Shown here piece by piece: positions 9,476-18,887 of a stretch of DNA of 64,000 nt (the first letter of the stretch is position 1; each line of letters opens with the position of its first letter). Below the pieces are notes generated by a model. That model was not told the DNA's origin. It saw only the letters and a list, made by a program, of their open reading frames with translations, and did not search any database. The position numbers were made by a program, and so were the translations under genes. Source of the stretch: Magnetospirillum sp. UT-4 (GTDB lineage: Bacteria > Pseudomonadota > Alphaproteobacteria > Rhodospirillales > Magnetospirillaceae); contig NZ_CACVCG010000057.1 of NCBI RefSeq assembly GCF_902729435.1, forward strand, positions 140,170 through 204,169, read 5' to 3'.

Positions 9476-10423
9476 CTATTGCACCGTCAGCGGCGTCGGT
9501 GCCGGCACCGGCTTCGCCACCATGCCGTTGGCGCGCTCGTACTTGTCCAGCGCCTGGGCCATGGCGTTCAGCCAATCGACGTTGCCGCCCGGCTTGGCCG
9601 GCGCGGTCGGGCTCACCTCCTGGGCGGCGATGGCCGATGCGCTGCCATGGGCGACCGGATCGCGGCCGGTGATCGGCACGTTGGAGCGGTTGCCGCTGTT
9701 GGACACCGGCACCGAAACCGGCGGCGGGCCATTGTCGGGGTTGAGGTTGGGGTTGCGCGGCGGCACCGCGAAGAACCGGGCCGGCGGCGCCAGCGCGGCC
9801 GGCGGGGCCGGCATGGGCGGCAGCAGCGGCGAGGCCGAGGCCAGCTTCACCGGTTCGGCGTTCGCCCCGGCGGAGGTCACCATGCCGTCGATGGTGAACA
9901 TCGCCGGCCGGGCGCCCCCCGTCTGGGAGGTGGCGGCCGGGATGGCAATGACCGGGGCGGAATTGGTTTCGGTCCCGGCCGCGGCGGCGGCCAGCTTGAC
10001 CGGCTCGGGCGTTTTTTCGGCGGCGGTCTGCACCGGGGCGTCGGAGGGGTCGTCCTCGCCGCGGATCATGGCCAGCATGTGGCCGCCCAGGTCCTTGCCG
10101 GTTTCCGCCTCGACGGCGACGCCGATCAGCGCTCCCGCCAGGCCGATGGGTCCGCCGAACAGGGCGCCGCCGGCGACGCGGGCCCCGACTCCGATCTTGT
10201 CGCCGGTCAGCTCCTGATAGATGTCGCTGACGATGGGGATGTGCTGCAGCGGATTGATGACGTCGAGGACGTCCCAGAAGCTGGGCTCGTCGCCGTCGCC
10301 GAACATGGACAGGTCCTTGCCGCGGCGTTCGGCGCGGGCGGTGTCGGCGCGCTCGCTGGGCAGGAACGGCACCAGCCGGTCGGGATCGCTGTAGGCGGGC
10401 AGTTCGGCGGCGGAAATGCTCAT
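9476..10423 (-). CDS. Conserved hypothetical protein with glycine-rich helical segment
   Basis: A 315-residue protein I do not recognise beyond resemblance to alphaproteobacterial hypotheticals. Residues 45-75 read SFWDVLDVINPLQHIPIVSD, then a glycine-rich GARVAGGALFGGPIG stretch that could be a short membrane hairpin or glycine zipper. The last 180 residues are low-complexity, rich in Ala, Pro and Val, probably disordered. No signal peptide. A good GAGGTGAG site precedes the ATG at 10423. It is convergent with yggS and downstream of ribA on the same strand (121 bp apart). Confidence 0.6.
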   Translation of the reverse strand: MSISAAELPAYSDPDRLVPFLPSERADTARAERRGKDLSMFGDGDEPSFWDVLDVINPLQHIPIVSDIYQELTGDKIGVGARVAGGALFGGPIGLAGALIGVAVEAETGKDLGGHMLAMIRGEDDPSDAPVQTAAEKTPEPVKLAAAAAGTETNSAPVIAIPAATSQTGGARPAMFTIDGMVTSAGANAEPVKLASASPLLPPMPAPPAALAPPARFFAVPPRNPNLNPDNGPPPVSVPVSNSGNRSNVPITGRDPVAHGSASAIAAQEVSPTAPAKPGGNVDWLNAMAQALDKYERANGMVAKPVPAPTPLTVQ

Positions 10424-10544
10424 GACTCACCTCTGTGGGGTCCGGTTCCACCGTTGCAATCACGGTGCCAGATGGCAAGTCGTTCAATTCATTGAGTTTC
10501 TTTGGTGCCCCGGACGGTCCGTCCCGGCAGAAACTGCCGCCCGC

Positions 10545-11675
10545 CTAGAAAAGATGGCCGCTGCGGGTGGCCTTGGTGCGCAAATAGCCTTGGTTGTGGT
10601 CGTTGGACGGGAACACGTGCGGCACCCGCTCCGCCACCTGGATGCCGTGGGCGGCCAGGGAATCGACCTTGCGCGGATTGTTGGTCAACAGCCGGACGCT
10701 GCCGATGCCCAGCAGGCGCAGCATCTGGGCAGCCGGCTGGTAGATGCGCTCGTCGTCGTCGAAGCCCAGCTGCAGATTGGCGTCCAGGGTGTCGAAGCCC
10801 TCGTCCTGCAGGCGGTAGGCGCGCAGCTTGTTGACCAGGCCGATGCCGCGGCCCTCCTGGCTGAGATAGAGCAGCACGCCGCTGCCGGCCTGGGCGATCT
10901 CGGCGATGGCGCCGCGCAACTGGTCGCCGCAATCGCAGCGCAGGGACCCCAAAAGGTCGCCGGTGAAGCATTCGGAATGCAGCCGGGCCAGCACCGGGCG
11001 GTCGCCATCGGGCTCGCCGATGACGATGGCCAGATGCTCGATGCCGCCGTCGGCGGGGCGGAAGGCGACGATGCGGGCGTTCTCGGCATCCTTCAGCGGC
11101 ACCCGCGCCTCGGACACCATGCACAGGCTGCGGGCGGCGATCTGCTGGTGGGCGGCGATGTCGGCGGCATCCACCACCAGCAGGCCGGAGAGCAGCAGCG
11201 CCCCCGAGGGCGGCACCGCCACCAGGGTCGCCGGCAGCAGGCGGGCGACCTTGGCCAGCGCCACCGAGGCGGCGATGCCCGAGCCTGCATCGGCGGCCCG
11301 CACCGACAGGGCGGCGAGATCGGGCTCGGGCACCTCGCGTGCCACCGGGTCGGCCAGCCAGGCCACCACCTCGGCGGTGAGCCCCTCGGCCATATCGACG
11401 CGGACCACACCGTCGGGCGCCTCGGCCAGCCCCAGCACGGCGGCGCGGCGTCCGGTCACCGCCAGGCCCGGGCGGGCGCCGGCCAGGGTGGTGAGGGTGG
11501 CCAGGGAATCGGCGGTCGCCGCCTCGGCCGCCAGGGCATAGGCGATGCGCTGGTCGTCGCCGCGCACGGCGACGATGCCGCCGCGGCGCAACTCGGCGAC
11601 GGCGCGGTCGACGGCGATCAAGGGGGGCGGGGCCGGCTGGGCCGGGCCGGGGGTGAGGTCGAGCGGCCTCGTCAT
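10545..11675 (-). CDS. ribA: GTP cyclohydrolase II
   Basis: First step of riboflavin synthesis: opens the GTP imidazole ring, releasing formate and pyrophosphate. The 376-residue protein has an N-terminal region of about 170 residues resembling a degenerate RibB-like domain, then the cyclohydrolase domain with zinc ligands in SECFTGDLLGSLRCDCGDQ, the QEGRGIGL motif and LLTNNPRK. The ATG at 11675 was chosen as the first Met after a plausible leader; in-frame sequence farther upstream runs into the divergent regulator gene. No FMN riboswitch structure is evident upstream. Confidence 0.92.
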   Translation of the reverse strand: MTRPLDLTPGPAQPAPPPLIAVDRAVAELRRGGIVAVRGDDQRIAYALAAEAATADSLATLTTLAGARPGLAVTGRRAAVLGLAEAPDGVVRVDMAEGLTAEVVAWLADPVAREVPEPDLAALSVRAADAGSGIAASVALAKVARLLPATLVAVPPSGALLLSGLLVVDAADIAAHQQIAARSLCMVSEARVPLKDAENARIVAFRPADGGIEHLAIVIGEPDGDRPVLARLHSECFTGDLLGSLRCDCGDQLRGAIAEIAQAGSGVLLYLSQEGRGIGLVNKLRAYRLQDEGFDTLDANLQLGFDDDERIYQPAAQMLRLLGIGSVRLLTNNPRKVDSLAAHGIQVAERVPHVFPSNDHNQGYLRTKATRSGHLF

Positions 11676-11777
11676 GGGGAAAAAACGGCCATGCCTGGGG
11701 TCAAGGGGGGGCACCATAGCGGTTTTCGCCGCGCGGCAAAAGGGGGCGTCCCGCCATTCCCGCCATCGGCATTCTGT

Positions 11778-11783
11778 ATTATA
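11778..11783 (-). promoter_or_regulatory. Possible -10 element of ribA
   Basis: On the minus strand this reads TATAAT, a perfect -10 hexamer about 100 bases before ribA. No good -35 hexamer is seen at 16-18 bases, so it is only a candidate. Confidence 0.35.
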
Positions 11784-11819
11784 TCTGGCGCCGCGACGAC
11801 TCGTTCCCAATGGGACACC

Positions 11820-12377
11820 ATGGCGCCCCGCCACCGCCTTCTCCTGATCGACGACGACCCGGTCCTGCGCCAGACCCTGGCCGAGCTGCTGGAGGGCGCC
11901 GGCTATGACGTGGCCGCCGTCGCCGGCCCGGCGGATTCCACTGGTTTCGACTTGGGCGGCTTCGACCTGTTGGTCGGCGGCCCCGTGGATTCCGGAGAGG
12001 TGCCGGTGCTGGCGCTGGCCAAGCCGGTGCGGCCGCGCACCCTGCTGGGCGAGATCGGGCGCTGCCTGGCCGCGCGGCCCGATGGATTCGCCCTTGGCCC
12101 CTGGCGGGTCGACTTGGCGGCCCGCCTGCTCGCCGACCCCACCGGGCGCAGGGTGCGCCTGACCGACAAGGAAGCGGCCATCCTCGAGCACCTGCACCGG
12201 GCCGGCGGCGTGGTCGCGCGCGAGACGCTGCTGGCCGAGGTGTGGGGCTACTCCGCCCATGTCGATACCCATACCCTGGAGACCCATATCTACCGCCTGC
12301 GGCGCAAAATCGAGGCGGATCCGTCCAATGTCTGCCTGCTGGTCACCGAGGCGGGCGGCTACCGACTTGGCTCCTGA
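11820..12377 (+). CDS. OmpR-type response regulator with degenerate receiver
   Basis: A 185-residue regulator. The N-terminus keeps the acidic pocket (LLLIDDDPVLRQ) and the late lysine (LALAKPVRP), but the phosphoacceptor strand reads FDLLVGGPVDSG, with no aspartate at the expected place, and the receiver is shortened to about 85 residues. The C-terminal 90 residues are a normal winged-helix DNA-binding domain (LTDKEAAILEHL...HTLETHIYRLRRKI). It therefore probably binds DNA without classical phosphorylation. No sensor kinase gene adjoins; it diverges from ribA and precedes the nuclease gene. Confidence 0.85.
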   Translation: MAPRHRLLLIDDDPVLRQTLAELLEGAGYDVAAVAGPADSTGFDLGGFDLLVGGPVDSGEVPVLALAKPVRPRTLLGEIGRCLAARPDGFALGPWRVDLAARLLADPTGRRVRLTDKEAAILEHLHRAGGVVARETLLAEVWGYSAHVDTHTLETHIYRLRRKIEADPSNVCLLVTEAGGYRLGS

Positions 12378-12387
12378 TGCTTTGTTC

Positions 12388-12416
12388 TTGAAACGTTTGC
12401 ATGGCCCTGATAAAGT
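12388..12416 (+). promoter_or_regulatory. Sigma-70-type promoter upstream of nuclease gene
   Basis: TTGAAA at 12388-12393 and TAAAGT at 12411-12416 with a 17-base spacer, starting ten bases after the regulator's stop codon and ending 47 bases before the nuclease start. Confidence 0.55.
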
Positions 12417-12463
12417 CACGCTAGAAACGCGATCCGCCTGAAGTTCCTGCGTGATATTTTGTG

Positions 12464-12916
12464 ATGCGACACAACTTAATACTGCCGAAGTTAACATTCA
12501 TATTGTTATTGGCGTGCTATGGGCCTGCCCATGCCGCTGACGAGGTGCTGCCCGGACCCGTCCTGGCTCGCGTGGTCAAGGTGGTGGATGGTGACACCGT
12601 GGCGGTGCGGGCGCGCATCTGGCTGGGCCAGGACGTGGAGACCAATGTCCGCATCCTCGGCATCGACACCCCCGAGACCCGCGGACGCTGCGAGCGGGAA
12701 CGCGACCTGGCGCGCCAGGCCAAGGATTTCGTCACCGCGCGGCTGGTGGTGGACGACGTGATCACCCTCAACGACGTGACCCACGACAAATACGGCAAGC
12801 GGGTGGTGGCCCGTGTCGTCACCGGCGGCGGCGAGGATATCGGCGCCGGACTGATCTCGGCCGGGCTGGCCCGGGCCTATGGCGGCGCCACCAAGACCGG
12901 CTGGTGCCCTGGTTAA
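12464..12916 (+). CDS. Exported thermonuclease-family (SNase-like) protein
   Basis: A 150-residue staphylococcal-nuclease-like protein with an N-terminal signal peptide (LTFILLLACYGPAHAADE, cleavage after AHA), so it acts outside the cytoplasm. The SNase core is visible: VVDGDTVAVRARI, the RILGIDTPETRG active-site loop with Arg, Asp and Glu, and DKYGKRVVARV with the second arginine. The start may be the ATG at 12464 or the GTG immediately before it; neither has a strong ribosome-binding site. It has its own promoter and ends just before an inverted-repeat element. Confidence 0.85.
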   Translation: MRHNLILPKLTFILLLACYGPAHAADEVLPGPVLARVVKVVDGDTVAVRARIWLGQDVETNVRILGIDTPETRGRCERERDLARQAKDFVTARLVVDDVITLNDVTHDKYGKRVVARVVTGGGEDIGAGLISAGLARAYGGATKTGWCPG

Positions 12917-12951
12917 AGCACCGAGCGATCAATCTGAACCTGCCCCATTCT

Positions 12952-13062
12952 CGTCATGCCCGGGCTTGACCCGGGCATCCATGTGGCGGAGCCTAACACA
13001 CTGTTTTAAAAGGATTTCAGGCGGACCCAGGTGGATGGCCGGGTCAAGCCCGGCCATGACGA
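12952..13062. repeat. Extragenic inverted-repeat element (CATGCCCGGG family)
   Basis: Two 30-base outer arms, 12952-12981 and 13033-13062, are inverted copies that differ at only two positions. Each arm is itself a small palindrome around CTTGA/TCAAG, and the two differences are paired with each other within an arm (C-G in one, G-C in the other). The middle is A+T-richer. It fills the gap between the convergent nuclease and HIT genes. A single-arm relative is at 20234-20266. Confidence 0.8.
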
Positions 13063-13094
13063 CGGAGTTTATTGCAGATTTCAGACGCGCCGCT

Positions 13095-13457
13095 CTAGCC
13101 TTTGACCAGCATCGGCCCCAGGCGGCGGCCACCGAAGACGTGGATGTGCAGGTGGGGCACTTCCTGGCCGCCATTGGCGCCCACATTGGCCAGCATGCGC
13201 CAGCCCTCGGCGGTCACCCCCACCATCTCGGCGACCTGGGCGACGGCGCGGAACAGGGCGGCGATCTCGCCGTCCGAGGCCCTGGCGGTGAAATCCTCCA
13301 TGGAGACATAGGCCCCCTTGGGGATCACCAGCACATGCACCGGCGCCTGCGGGTTGATGTCGTGGAAGGCCAGGGTGTGGTCGTCCTCGTGCACCTTCTT
13401 GCACGGAATCTCTCCGCGCAGGATCTTGGCGAAGATGTTGTTGGGATCGTAGGCCAT
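13095..13457 (-). CDS. HIT-family nucleotide-binding protein (HINT-like)
   Basis: A 120-residue cytoplasmic purine nucleoside phosphoramidase-like protein. The histidine triad is intact as HLHIHVFGG near residues 101-109, and the N-terminus NIFAKILRGEIP is typical of the HINT branch. It is the last gene of the histidine operon, 12 bp after hisE, an arrangement common in alphaproteobacteria. Confidence 0.93.
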   Translation of the reverse strand: MAYDPNNIFAKILRGEIPCKKVHEDDHTLAFHDINPQAPVHVLVIPKGAYVSMEDFTARASDGEIAALFRAVAQVAEMVGVTAEGWRMLANVGANGGQEVPHLHIHVFGGRRLGPMLVKG

Positions 13458-13469
13458 GACGGTCGCCCC

Positions 13470-13787
13470 CTATTTCACTCTGCTGTTCTTTTCCGCGATG
13501 CCCGACACCCCGGCGCGGCGGTCCAGTTCGGCCCACACGTCGTCCGGCGACACCCCGGTCTCGGCCCACAGCACCAGCAGGTGGTAGAGCAGGTCGGCGC
13601 TTTCGGCCGCCACCGCCTCGGGGCCTTCGCCCACCGCGGCCAGGGCCGTCTCCAGCCCCTCCTCGCCCACCTTCTGGGCGATTTTCTTGCGGCCCTTGGT
13701 GAACAGCTTGGCGGTATAGCTGGTGTCGGGATCGGCGCCCTTGCGGCTTTCGATCACCGCGAACAGGCGTTCGATGGCGTGGCTCAT
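13470..13787 (-). CDS. hisE: Phosphoribosyl-ATP pyrophosphatase
   Basis: Second step of histidine synthesis: hydrolyses phosphoribosyl-ATP to phosphoribosyl-AMP. The 105-residue all-helical protein shows the MazG-like metal-binding helices (KVGEEGLETALAA and ESADLLYHLLVLW). It lacks a fused HisI domain, so the next step must be encoded elsewhere. It lies 7 bp after hisF. Confidence 0.95.
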   Translation of the reverse strand: MSHAIERLFAVIESRKGADPDTSYTAKLFTKGRKKIAQKVGEEGLETALAAVGEGPEAVAAESADLLYHLLVLWAETGVSPDDVWAELDRRAGVSGIAEKNSRVK

Positions 13788-13794
13788 GGCGTCT

Positions 13795-14562
13795 TCACCC
13801 CTGGACCGGGCGCACCGGGATTCCCGCCGCCGCCATGTGGGCCTTGGCCTGGGCGATGGTGTAGGTGCCGAAATGGAAGATGGAGGCGGCCAGCACCGCG
13901 GTGGCGTGGCCGTCGCGGATGCCCTCGACCAGATGATCGAGGGTGCCGACCCCGCCCGAGGCGATCACCGGAATGGTCACCGCATCGGCCACCGCGCGGG
14001 TGAGCGGGATGTTGAAGCCCTGCTTGGTGCCGTCGCGGTCCATGGAGGTCAGCAGGATCTCGCCGGCGCCGTATTCCATCATGCGCCGCGCCCATTCCAC
14101 CGCGTCGATGCCGGTGGGGTTGCGGCCGCCATGGGTGAAGATCTCGAACTTGCCGGGCGCCGTCTGCTTGGCGTCGATGGCCACCACGATGCACTGGCTG
14201 CCGAACTTCTCGGCCGCCTCCCGCACGAATTCGGGGCGGTGCACGGCGGCGGTGTTGATGGAGACCTTGTCGGCCCCGGCCAGCAGCAGCTTGCGGATGT
14301 CCTCGACCACGCGGACGCCGCCGCCCACGGTCAGCGGCATGAAGCAGGCCTCGGCGGTGCGGCCGACCACGTCGTAGATGGTGTCGCGGTTGTCGGAGGA
14401 GGCGGTGATGTCGAGGAAGGTCAGCTCGTCGGCACCGGCCTGATCGTAGATCTTGGCCTGCGCGACGGGGTCGCCGGCATCCACCAGATCGACGAAGTTG
14501 ACCCCCTTGACGACGCGGCCGTCCTTGACGTCCAGGCAGGGGATGATGCGCATCTTGAGCAT
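13795..14562 (-). CDS. hisF: Imidazole glycerol phosphate synthase, cyclase subunit
   Basis: A 255-residue TIM-barrel subunit that joins PRFAR with ammonia from HisH to form imidazole glycerol phosphate and AICAR. Catalytic aspartates lie in [13 protein letters not shown] (N-terminus) and LTSMDRDGT; both half-barrel phosphate sites (VGGGVR, ASGGVG) are intact. It starts 4 bp after hisA, and its partner hisH lies upstream in the same operon. Confidence 0.97.
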   Translation of the reverse strand: MLKMRIIPCLDVKDGRVVKGVNFVDLVDAGDPVAQAKIYDQAGADELTFLDITASSDNRDTIYDVVGRTAEACFMPLTVGGGVRVVEDIRKLLLAGADKVSINTAAVHRPEFVREAAEKFGSQCIVVAIDAKQTAPGKFEIFTHGGRNPTGIDAVEWARRMMEYGAGEILLTSMDRDGTKQGFNIPLTRAVADAVTIPVIASGGVGTLDHLVEGIRDGHATAVLAASIFHFGTYTIAQAKAHMAAAGIPVRPVQG

Positions 14563-14566
14563 CGCG

Positions 14567-15292
14567 TCAGTCCTTGAGCAGCCGGATCGCCTCGGCCACG
14601 TCGATGCGGCCGTCGTAGATGGCGCGGCCCGAGATCACTCCGGCGATGCCCGAGTCCGCCTCGGCCTTCAGGGCCTTGAGGTCGTACAGCGACGACACCC
14701 CGCCCGAGGCGATCACCGGCGTCGAGATCGCCCGGGCCAGCGCCGCCGTGGCCGCCAGGTTGGGCCCGGTGAGCACGCCGTCGCGGTCGATGTCGGTGTA
14801 GATGATGGCGGCCACCCCGGCATCCTCGAACTTCAGGGCCAGCTCGAGCACGGTGAGGTTCGAGGTCTCGGCCCAACCCTCCACCGCCACCTTGCCGCCC
14901 TTGGCGTCGATGCCCACCGCGACGCGGCCGGGAAACCGCCGGCAGGCGTCCTTGACCAGCTCGGGATTGCGCAGGGCCACGGTGCCGAGGATGACGCGCG
15001 AGACGCCCTTGCCCAGCCACATCTCGATGGTGTCCATGTCGCGGATACCGCCGCCCAGCTGCACCGGCACGCTTACCGATGCCAGGATGCGCTCCACCGC
15101 GGCGCCGTTGACCGGCCGGCCGGCGAAGGCGCCGTTGAGGTCGACCACGTGGATCCATTCCGCCCCGGCGGCGGCGAAGGACGCGGCCTGGGCGCCGGGA
15201 TCGGTGTTGAACACCGTCGCCTGGTCCATCAATCCGAGCTTGAGGCGGACGCAGGCGCCGTCCTTGAGGTCGATGGCGGGAAACAGGATCAT
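14567..15292 (-). CDS. hisA: ProFAR isomerase
   Basis: A 241-residue TIM barrel that opens the ribose ring of ProFAR to PRFAR, the step before HisF/His[15 protein letters not shown] at the N-terminus and YTDIDRDG in the second half hold the catalytic aspartates; LGGGIRD binds phosphate. The ATG at 15290-15292 overlaps the stop codon of the upstream methyltransferase gene by four bases, so the two are translationally coupled. Confidence 0.97.
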   Translation of the reverse strand: MILFPAIDLKDGACVRLKLGLMDQATVFNTDPGAQAASFAAAGAEWIHVVDLNGAFAGRPVNGAAVERILASVSVPVQLGGGIRDMDTIEMWLGKGVSRVILGTVALRNPELVKDACRRFPGRVAVGIDAKGGKVAVEGWAETSNLTVLELALKFEDAGVAAIIYTDIDRDGVLTGPNLAATAALARAISTPVIASGGVSSLYDLKALKAEADSGIAGVISGRAIYDGRIDVAEAIRLLKD

Positions 15293-15843
15293 GGCGTACC
15301 CTTGTTGCTGGGGTCCAGGGGCGCGACCAGGACCCAGAAGCCGGATTCGGTGCGATTGAAGACCAGCAGGTCGAAGCGGTCGAGCAGCTTCGACAGCCAC
15401 CAGCGGGCAGGCTGCTGGATCAGGTGGGCGTTGCGGCCGTCGGGCAGCACTTTCATCGCCGCTCCGGTGTGCACCGTGAAGAAGCCATGCCGGCGGGTCA
15501 CCCTGGCGAGGTCGTCCAGCACATTGTCGAGCAGGTCAGGCTCGATATGTTCCAGCACGTCGATGCAGGCGACGAAATCGTTGGGCACCGGGACCTTGGC
15601 CCATTGCGGGCGCGCGGGATCGTAGTGATCGACGGCGATTCGACCGGGCAGCAGCCGCGCCAGTTCCTGGCCGAGCCGGCCCTTCCCGGCACCGTAATCC
15701 AGCAGCGTTCGTGCCCCGATCTTCGCCAGAAGATCGGCCAGCAGCGGTGCGAAACCCACCGAGGCGACACCGTAATCGGGGTTGCTCTCATGCAGCTCGC
15801 GCTGCACGCGCCGGTATTCCTCGGTGATCACCGCCCCGGTCAT
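15289..15843 (-). CDS. SAM-dependent methyltransferase-like protein inside his operon
   Basis: A 184-residue protein with a Rossmann motif I ([14 protein letters not shown] near residues 45-58), an acidic motif-II strand (IAVDHYDPA) and the [12 protein letters not shown] motif seen in class I methyltransferases. The C-terminus ([21 protein letters not shown]) fits the last strands of the fold. Its substrate is unknown. It overlaps hisH upstream and hisA downstream by four bases each (ATGA), so it is expressed with the histidine genes. It has no known role in histidine synthesis; it could modify a surface glycan or a small molecule. Confidence 0.8.
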   Translation of the reverse strand: MTGAVITEEYRRVQRELHESNPDYGVASVGFAPLLADLLAKIGARTLLDYGAGKGRLGQELARLLPGRIAVDHYDPARPQWAKVPVPNDFVACIDVLEHIEPDLLDNVLDDLARVTRRHGFFTVHTGAAMKVLPDGRNAHLIQQPARWWLSKLLDRFDLLVFNRTESGFWVLVAPLDPSNKGTP

Positions 15844-16484
15844 GGCGCCCACCTGAGGAAGTTGGAGATGACCTTGAGGCCGGTGGCCTGGCTTTTCTCG
15901 GGATGGAACTGGGTGCCGACGATGTTGCCCCGCCCCACCATGGCGGCGATGGCGCCACCATATTCCACCGTCGCCAGCTGGTCGGCGCCGTCGGCGCAGG
16001 CGAAGCGGTAGGAATGGACGAAATAGGCGTGGGCGGCCGGCGGCAATCCGGCCAGGACGGGGTGGGCATCGGCGGCGAAGGCCAGCTCGTTCCAGCCCAT
16101 ATGCGGCACCTTCAGCGCCGGATCGGCCGGGCTGACCGGCACCACCTCGCCCTTGATCCAGCCCAGGCCGGCATGCTCGCCATGCTCGCGCCCCGTGGTC
16201 GCCAGCAATTGCATGCCGACGCAGATGCCGAGGAACGGCCGGCCCTTGGCCAGCACCGCCTGTTCCAGCGCCGCCACCATGCCGGGCAGGGCGGTCAGCC
16301 CGGCCTTGCAATCGGCGAAGGCGCCGACGCCGGGCAGCACGATGCGGTCGGCCCGCGCCACCGCTTCGGCATCGGCGGTCACCGTCACCTCGGCGGCCAG
16401 CCCGTCCTCGGCCACCACCCGCTCGAACGCCTTGGCGGCGGAGCGCAAATTGCCGGAGCCGTAATCGACGATGGCGATGCGCAT
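15840..16484 (-). CDS. hisH: Imidazole glycerol phosphate synthase, glutamine amidotransferase subunit
   Basis: A 214-residue class I amidotransferase that supplies ammonia to HisF. The nucleophile cysteine is in GICVGMQLL, the His-Glu pair in TQFHPEKS. It lies 4 bp after hisB and overlaps the methyltransferase gene by 4 bp. Confidence 0.97.
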   Translation of the reverse strand: MRIAIVDYGSGNLRSAAKAFERVVAEDGLAAEVTVTADAEAVARADRIVLPGVGAFADCKAGLTALPGMVAALEQAVLAKGRPFLGICVGMQLLATTGREHGEHAGLGWIKGEVVPVSPADPALKVPHMGWNELAFAADAHPVLAGLPPAAHAYFVHSYRFACADGADQLATVEYGGAIAAMVGRGNIVGTQFHPEKSQATGLKVISNFLRWAP

Positions 16485-16488
16485 GGCC

Positions 16489-17076
16489 CTACAGCACGCC
16501 CTTGGTGGAAGGCACCGCGTCGGCCTTCCGGGGGTCGATCTCCATGGCCTCGCGCAGGGCCCGCGCCAGCGCCTTGAAGCAGCTCTCGACGATGTGGTGG
16601 TTGTTCTCGCCGTACAGGGTCTCGACGTGCAGGGTGGCGCCGGCGGCCTGGGCGAAGGCCTGGAACCATTCCTTGAACAGCTCGGTATCCATGTCGCCGA
16701 CCTTGTCGCGCACGAACTCCACCCGCCACACCAGGTAGGGGCGGTTGGACAGGTCGATGGCGACCCGGGTCAGGGTCTCGTCCATGGGCACCAGGGCCGA
16801 GCCGTAGCGGCGGATGCCCTTGCGCTCGCCCAGGGCCTGGGCAACCGCCGTGCCGATGGCGATGCCGGAATCCTCGGTGGTGTGGTGGGCGTCGATGTGC
16901 AGGTCGCCCTCGGCGTTGACCTCCAGGTCCATCAGCGCGTGGCGCGACAGCTGCTCCAGCATGTGGTCGAGGAAGCCGATCCCGGTATCGACGGAATAGG
17001 ACCCGGTCCCGTCGAGATCGACGGCGACCTTGATGCTGGTCTCGTTGGTCTTGCGCGCGACGGCGGCCTGGCGCAT
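16489..17076 (-). CDS. hisB: Imidazoleglycerol-phosphate dehydratase
   Basis: A 195-residue enzyme that dehydrates imidazole glycerol phosphate to imidazole acetol phosphate. The metal-binding histidines are visible in [12 protein letters not shown] and NNHHIVES; a FLDHMLEQ segment is also typical. It is a stand-alone dehydratase without the histidinol-phosphatase domain seen in enterobacteria. It is the first gene of the minus-strand unit hisB-hisH-methyltransferase-hisA-hisF-hisE-HIT; no feedback leader peptide or attenuator is obvious upstream. Confidence 0.96.
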   Translation of the reverse strand: MRQAAVARKTNETSIKVAVDLDGTGSYSVDTGIGFLDHMLEQLSRHALMDLEVNAEGDLHIDAHHTTEDSGIAIGTAVAQALGERKGIRRYGSALVPMDETLTRVAIDLSNRPYLVWRVEFVRDKVGDMDTELFKEWFQAFAQAAGATLHVETLYGENNHHIVESCFKALARALREAMEIDPRKADAVPSTKGVL

Positions 17077-17193
17077 GGCGCTTCTCCTTGCTGATCATGA
17101 CGGTTTAGCAGGAACCGCCCGGCGGGGAAAGGACCGGGTGGACAGCGGCGCGCCAACGGTTTACCCAGAAGCCGCAACGCATCCGAGGTGATC

Positions 17194-18348
17194 ATGGTCC
17201 AGGCCGTCAAGAAGGGCTTCGTCTTCGTGGCCATCCTGCTGCTCAACGTGGTGATCCTGGTCGCCCTGGCCGAATGGGGCGCCAAGGCGGCGATCCGCCA
17301 CATCCGCGACACCCGCCCCAACACCATGCCCGGCCTGACCAAGGCGCTGTACGCGGCGCTCTACAACACCGACGATCCCGACCGCTACCTCGCCATCAGC
17401 AGCGAAGGCTGGCGCATGGGCGACACCGTCTACAGCCCCTTCGTCGAGTACCGCATGACCCCCTACCAGGGGACCCACTTCAACATCACCGAGGACGGCT
17501 ATCGCCCCAACCGGCTGTCGCCGCAGGATCTCGGCCGGCCGGGCCGCAAGGTGTTCGTGTTCGGCGGCTCGACCACCATGGGCTCGGGCGTGCCCGATCA
17601 CGAAACCATCCCCGCCGGCATCGAGCGCGCCCTGCACGGCGCCGGTCACACCGACGTGCAGGTGTTCAACTTCGGCGCCGTCGCCTATTTCTCGACCCAG
17701 GAGCGCATCGCCTTCGAACGCCTGCTCACCGCCGGGATGAAGCCCGATGTCGCGGTGTTCGTCGATGGCCTCAACGACTTCCACTTCTGCTCGATCCCCG
17801 ACGAAAGCTCGTGGAACGAGCGGCTGGTGCAGCTGACCTCGGCGCGCAAGCGCCAGCCCCTGTTCCTCGAGCTGGCCAACCGCTCCAACGTGGTGCAGCT
17901 GGCCCGCACGCTCGGCGGCGACGACACCGTCATCAACCGGTCCTGGACCAAGAAATGCGATTCCGACGAGGACGTCGCCAGGATCATCCACCGCCTCGAC
18001 ACCAATCGGCGCATCATCGACGGCATGGCCGACCAACTGGGCTTCGAGGCGATCCTGGTACAGCAGCCGGTGCCTACCTATCATTATGACAACACGAAGC
18101 GGCCGATCACGGCCACCGACGAGATGATCGGGCACGGCAATGCCCGCCGCGGCTATCCCCTGATGGCGAAGATGCGCGACGACGGCACCATCACCACCCG
18201 CAACCTGCTCTGGCTGGCCGAGCTGGAGCCCGAGCAGAACGCCTATGTCGACATGGTCCATTACAGCCCGGCCTTCAACGACCTGATCGGCAAGACCATC
18301 GCCGCGGAAATCCTGCGCCGCGGCTTCAAGCAGGATGCGATGCAATGA
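17194..18348 (+). CDS. Membrane-anchored SGNH/GDSL-like hydrolase
   Basis: A 384-residue protein with one N-terminal membrane segment (about residues 8-28), so the rest is probably periplasmic. The SGNH fold is suggested by [13 protein letters not shown] (block I serine) and the late DMVHYSP (Asp-His of block V). It may remove or add acyl groups on a surface polymer; the substrate is unknown. The ATG at 17194 was preferred over the GTG at 17188, which falls inside the ribosome-binding site GAGGTG. Its last four bases overlap the hslV start, so it is coupled to the protease genes without an obvious functional link. Confidence 0.75.
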   Translation: MVQAVKKGFVFVAILLLNVVILVALAEWGAKAAIRHIRDTRPNTMPGLTKALYAALYNTDDPDRYLAISSEGWRMGDTVYSPFVEYRMTPYQGTHFNITEDGYRPNRLSPQDLGRPGRKVFVFGGSTTMGSGVPDHETIPAGIERALHGAGHTDVQVFNFGAVAYFSTQERIAFERLLTAGMKPDVAVFVDGLNDFHFCSIPDESSWNERLVQLTSARKRQPLFLELANRSNVVQLARTLGGDDTVINRSWTKKCDSDEDVARIIHRLDTNRRIIDGMADQLGFEAILVQQPVPTYHYDNTKRPITATDEMIGHGNARRGYPLMAKMRDDGTITTRNLLWLAELEPEQNAYVDMVHYSPAFNDLIGKTIAAEILRRGFKQDAMQ

Positions 18349-18884
18349 GCGACCTTCCCTCCTGGCACGGCACCACCATCCTCTCGGTCCGCAAAGGGGG
18401 CCGCGTGGTGGTGGCCGGCGACGGTCAGGTCAGCCTTGGCCAGACGGTGATCAAGGCCAATGCCCGCAAGGTCCGCCGCGTCGGCAACGGCTCCATCCTG
18501 GTCGGCTTCGCCGGGGCCACCGCCGACGCCTTCACCCTGCTGGAGCGCCTGGAGGGCAAGCTGGAGAAGCATCCCGGCCAGCTGATGCGGGCCTGCGTCG
18601 AGCTGGCCAAGGACTGGCGCACCGACCGCTACCTGCGCCGGCTGGAGGCGATGATGGCGGTGGCCGATGCCGACGTGTCGCTGGTGCTGACCGGCCAGGG
18701 TGACGTGCTCGAGCCCGAGGACGGCCTGATCGCCATCGGTTCGGGCGGCAATTACGCCCTCGCCGCCGCCCGCGCCCTGATCGACACCGACCTCGACGCC
18801 GAGGCCATTGCCCGCAAGGCGATGGCGATAGCCGCCGACATCTGCGTCTACACCAACACCAACATCGTGGTGGAGAGCCTGTAA
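18345..18884 (+). CDS. hslV: ATP-dependent protease subunit HslV
   Basis: A 179-residue peptidase of the HslUV cytoplasmic protease. The N-terminal nucleophile threonine follows a short propeptide (SWHG, then TTILSV), and [13 protein letters not shown] and [14 protein letters not shown] are family signatures. It starts inside the stop of the upstream SGNH gene and is followed after 3 bp by hslU. Confidence 0.97.
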   Translation: MSDLPSWHGTTILSVRKGGRVVVAGDGQVSLGQTVIKANARKVRRVGNGSILVGFAGATADAFTLLERLEGKLEKHPGQLMRACVELAKDWRTDRYLRRLEAMMAVADADVSLVLTGQGDVLEPEDGLIAIGSGGNYALAAARALIDTDLDAEAIARKAMAIAADICVYTNTNIVVESL

Positions 18885-18887
18885 GCC

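Noticed and set aside
11676..11819. Possible FMN riboswitch before ribA
   Set aside because: None of the conserved FMN-element helices could be recognised in the 144-base spacer.
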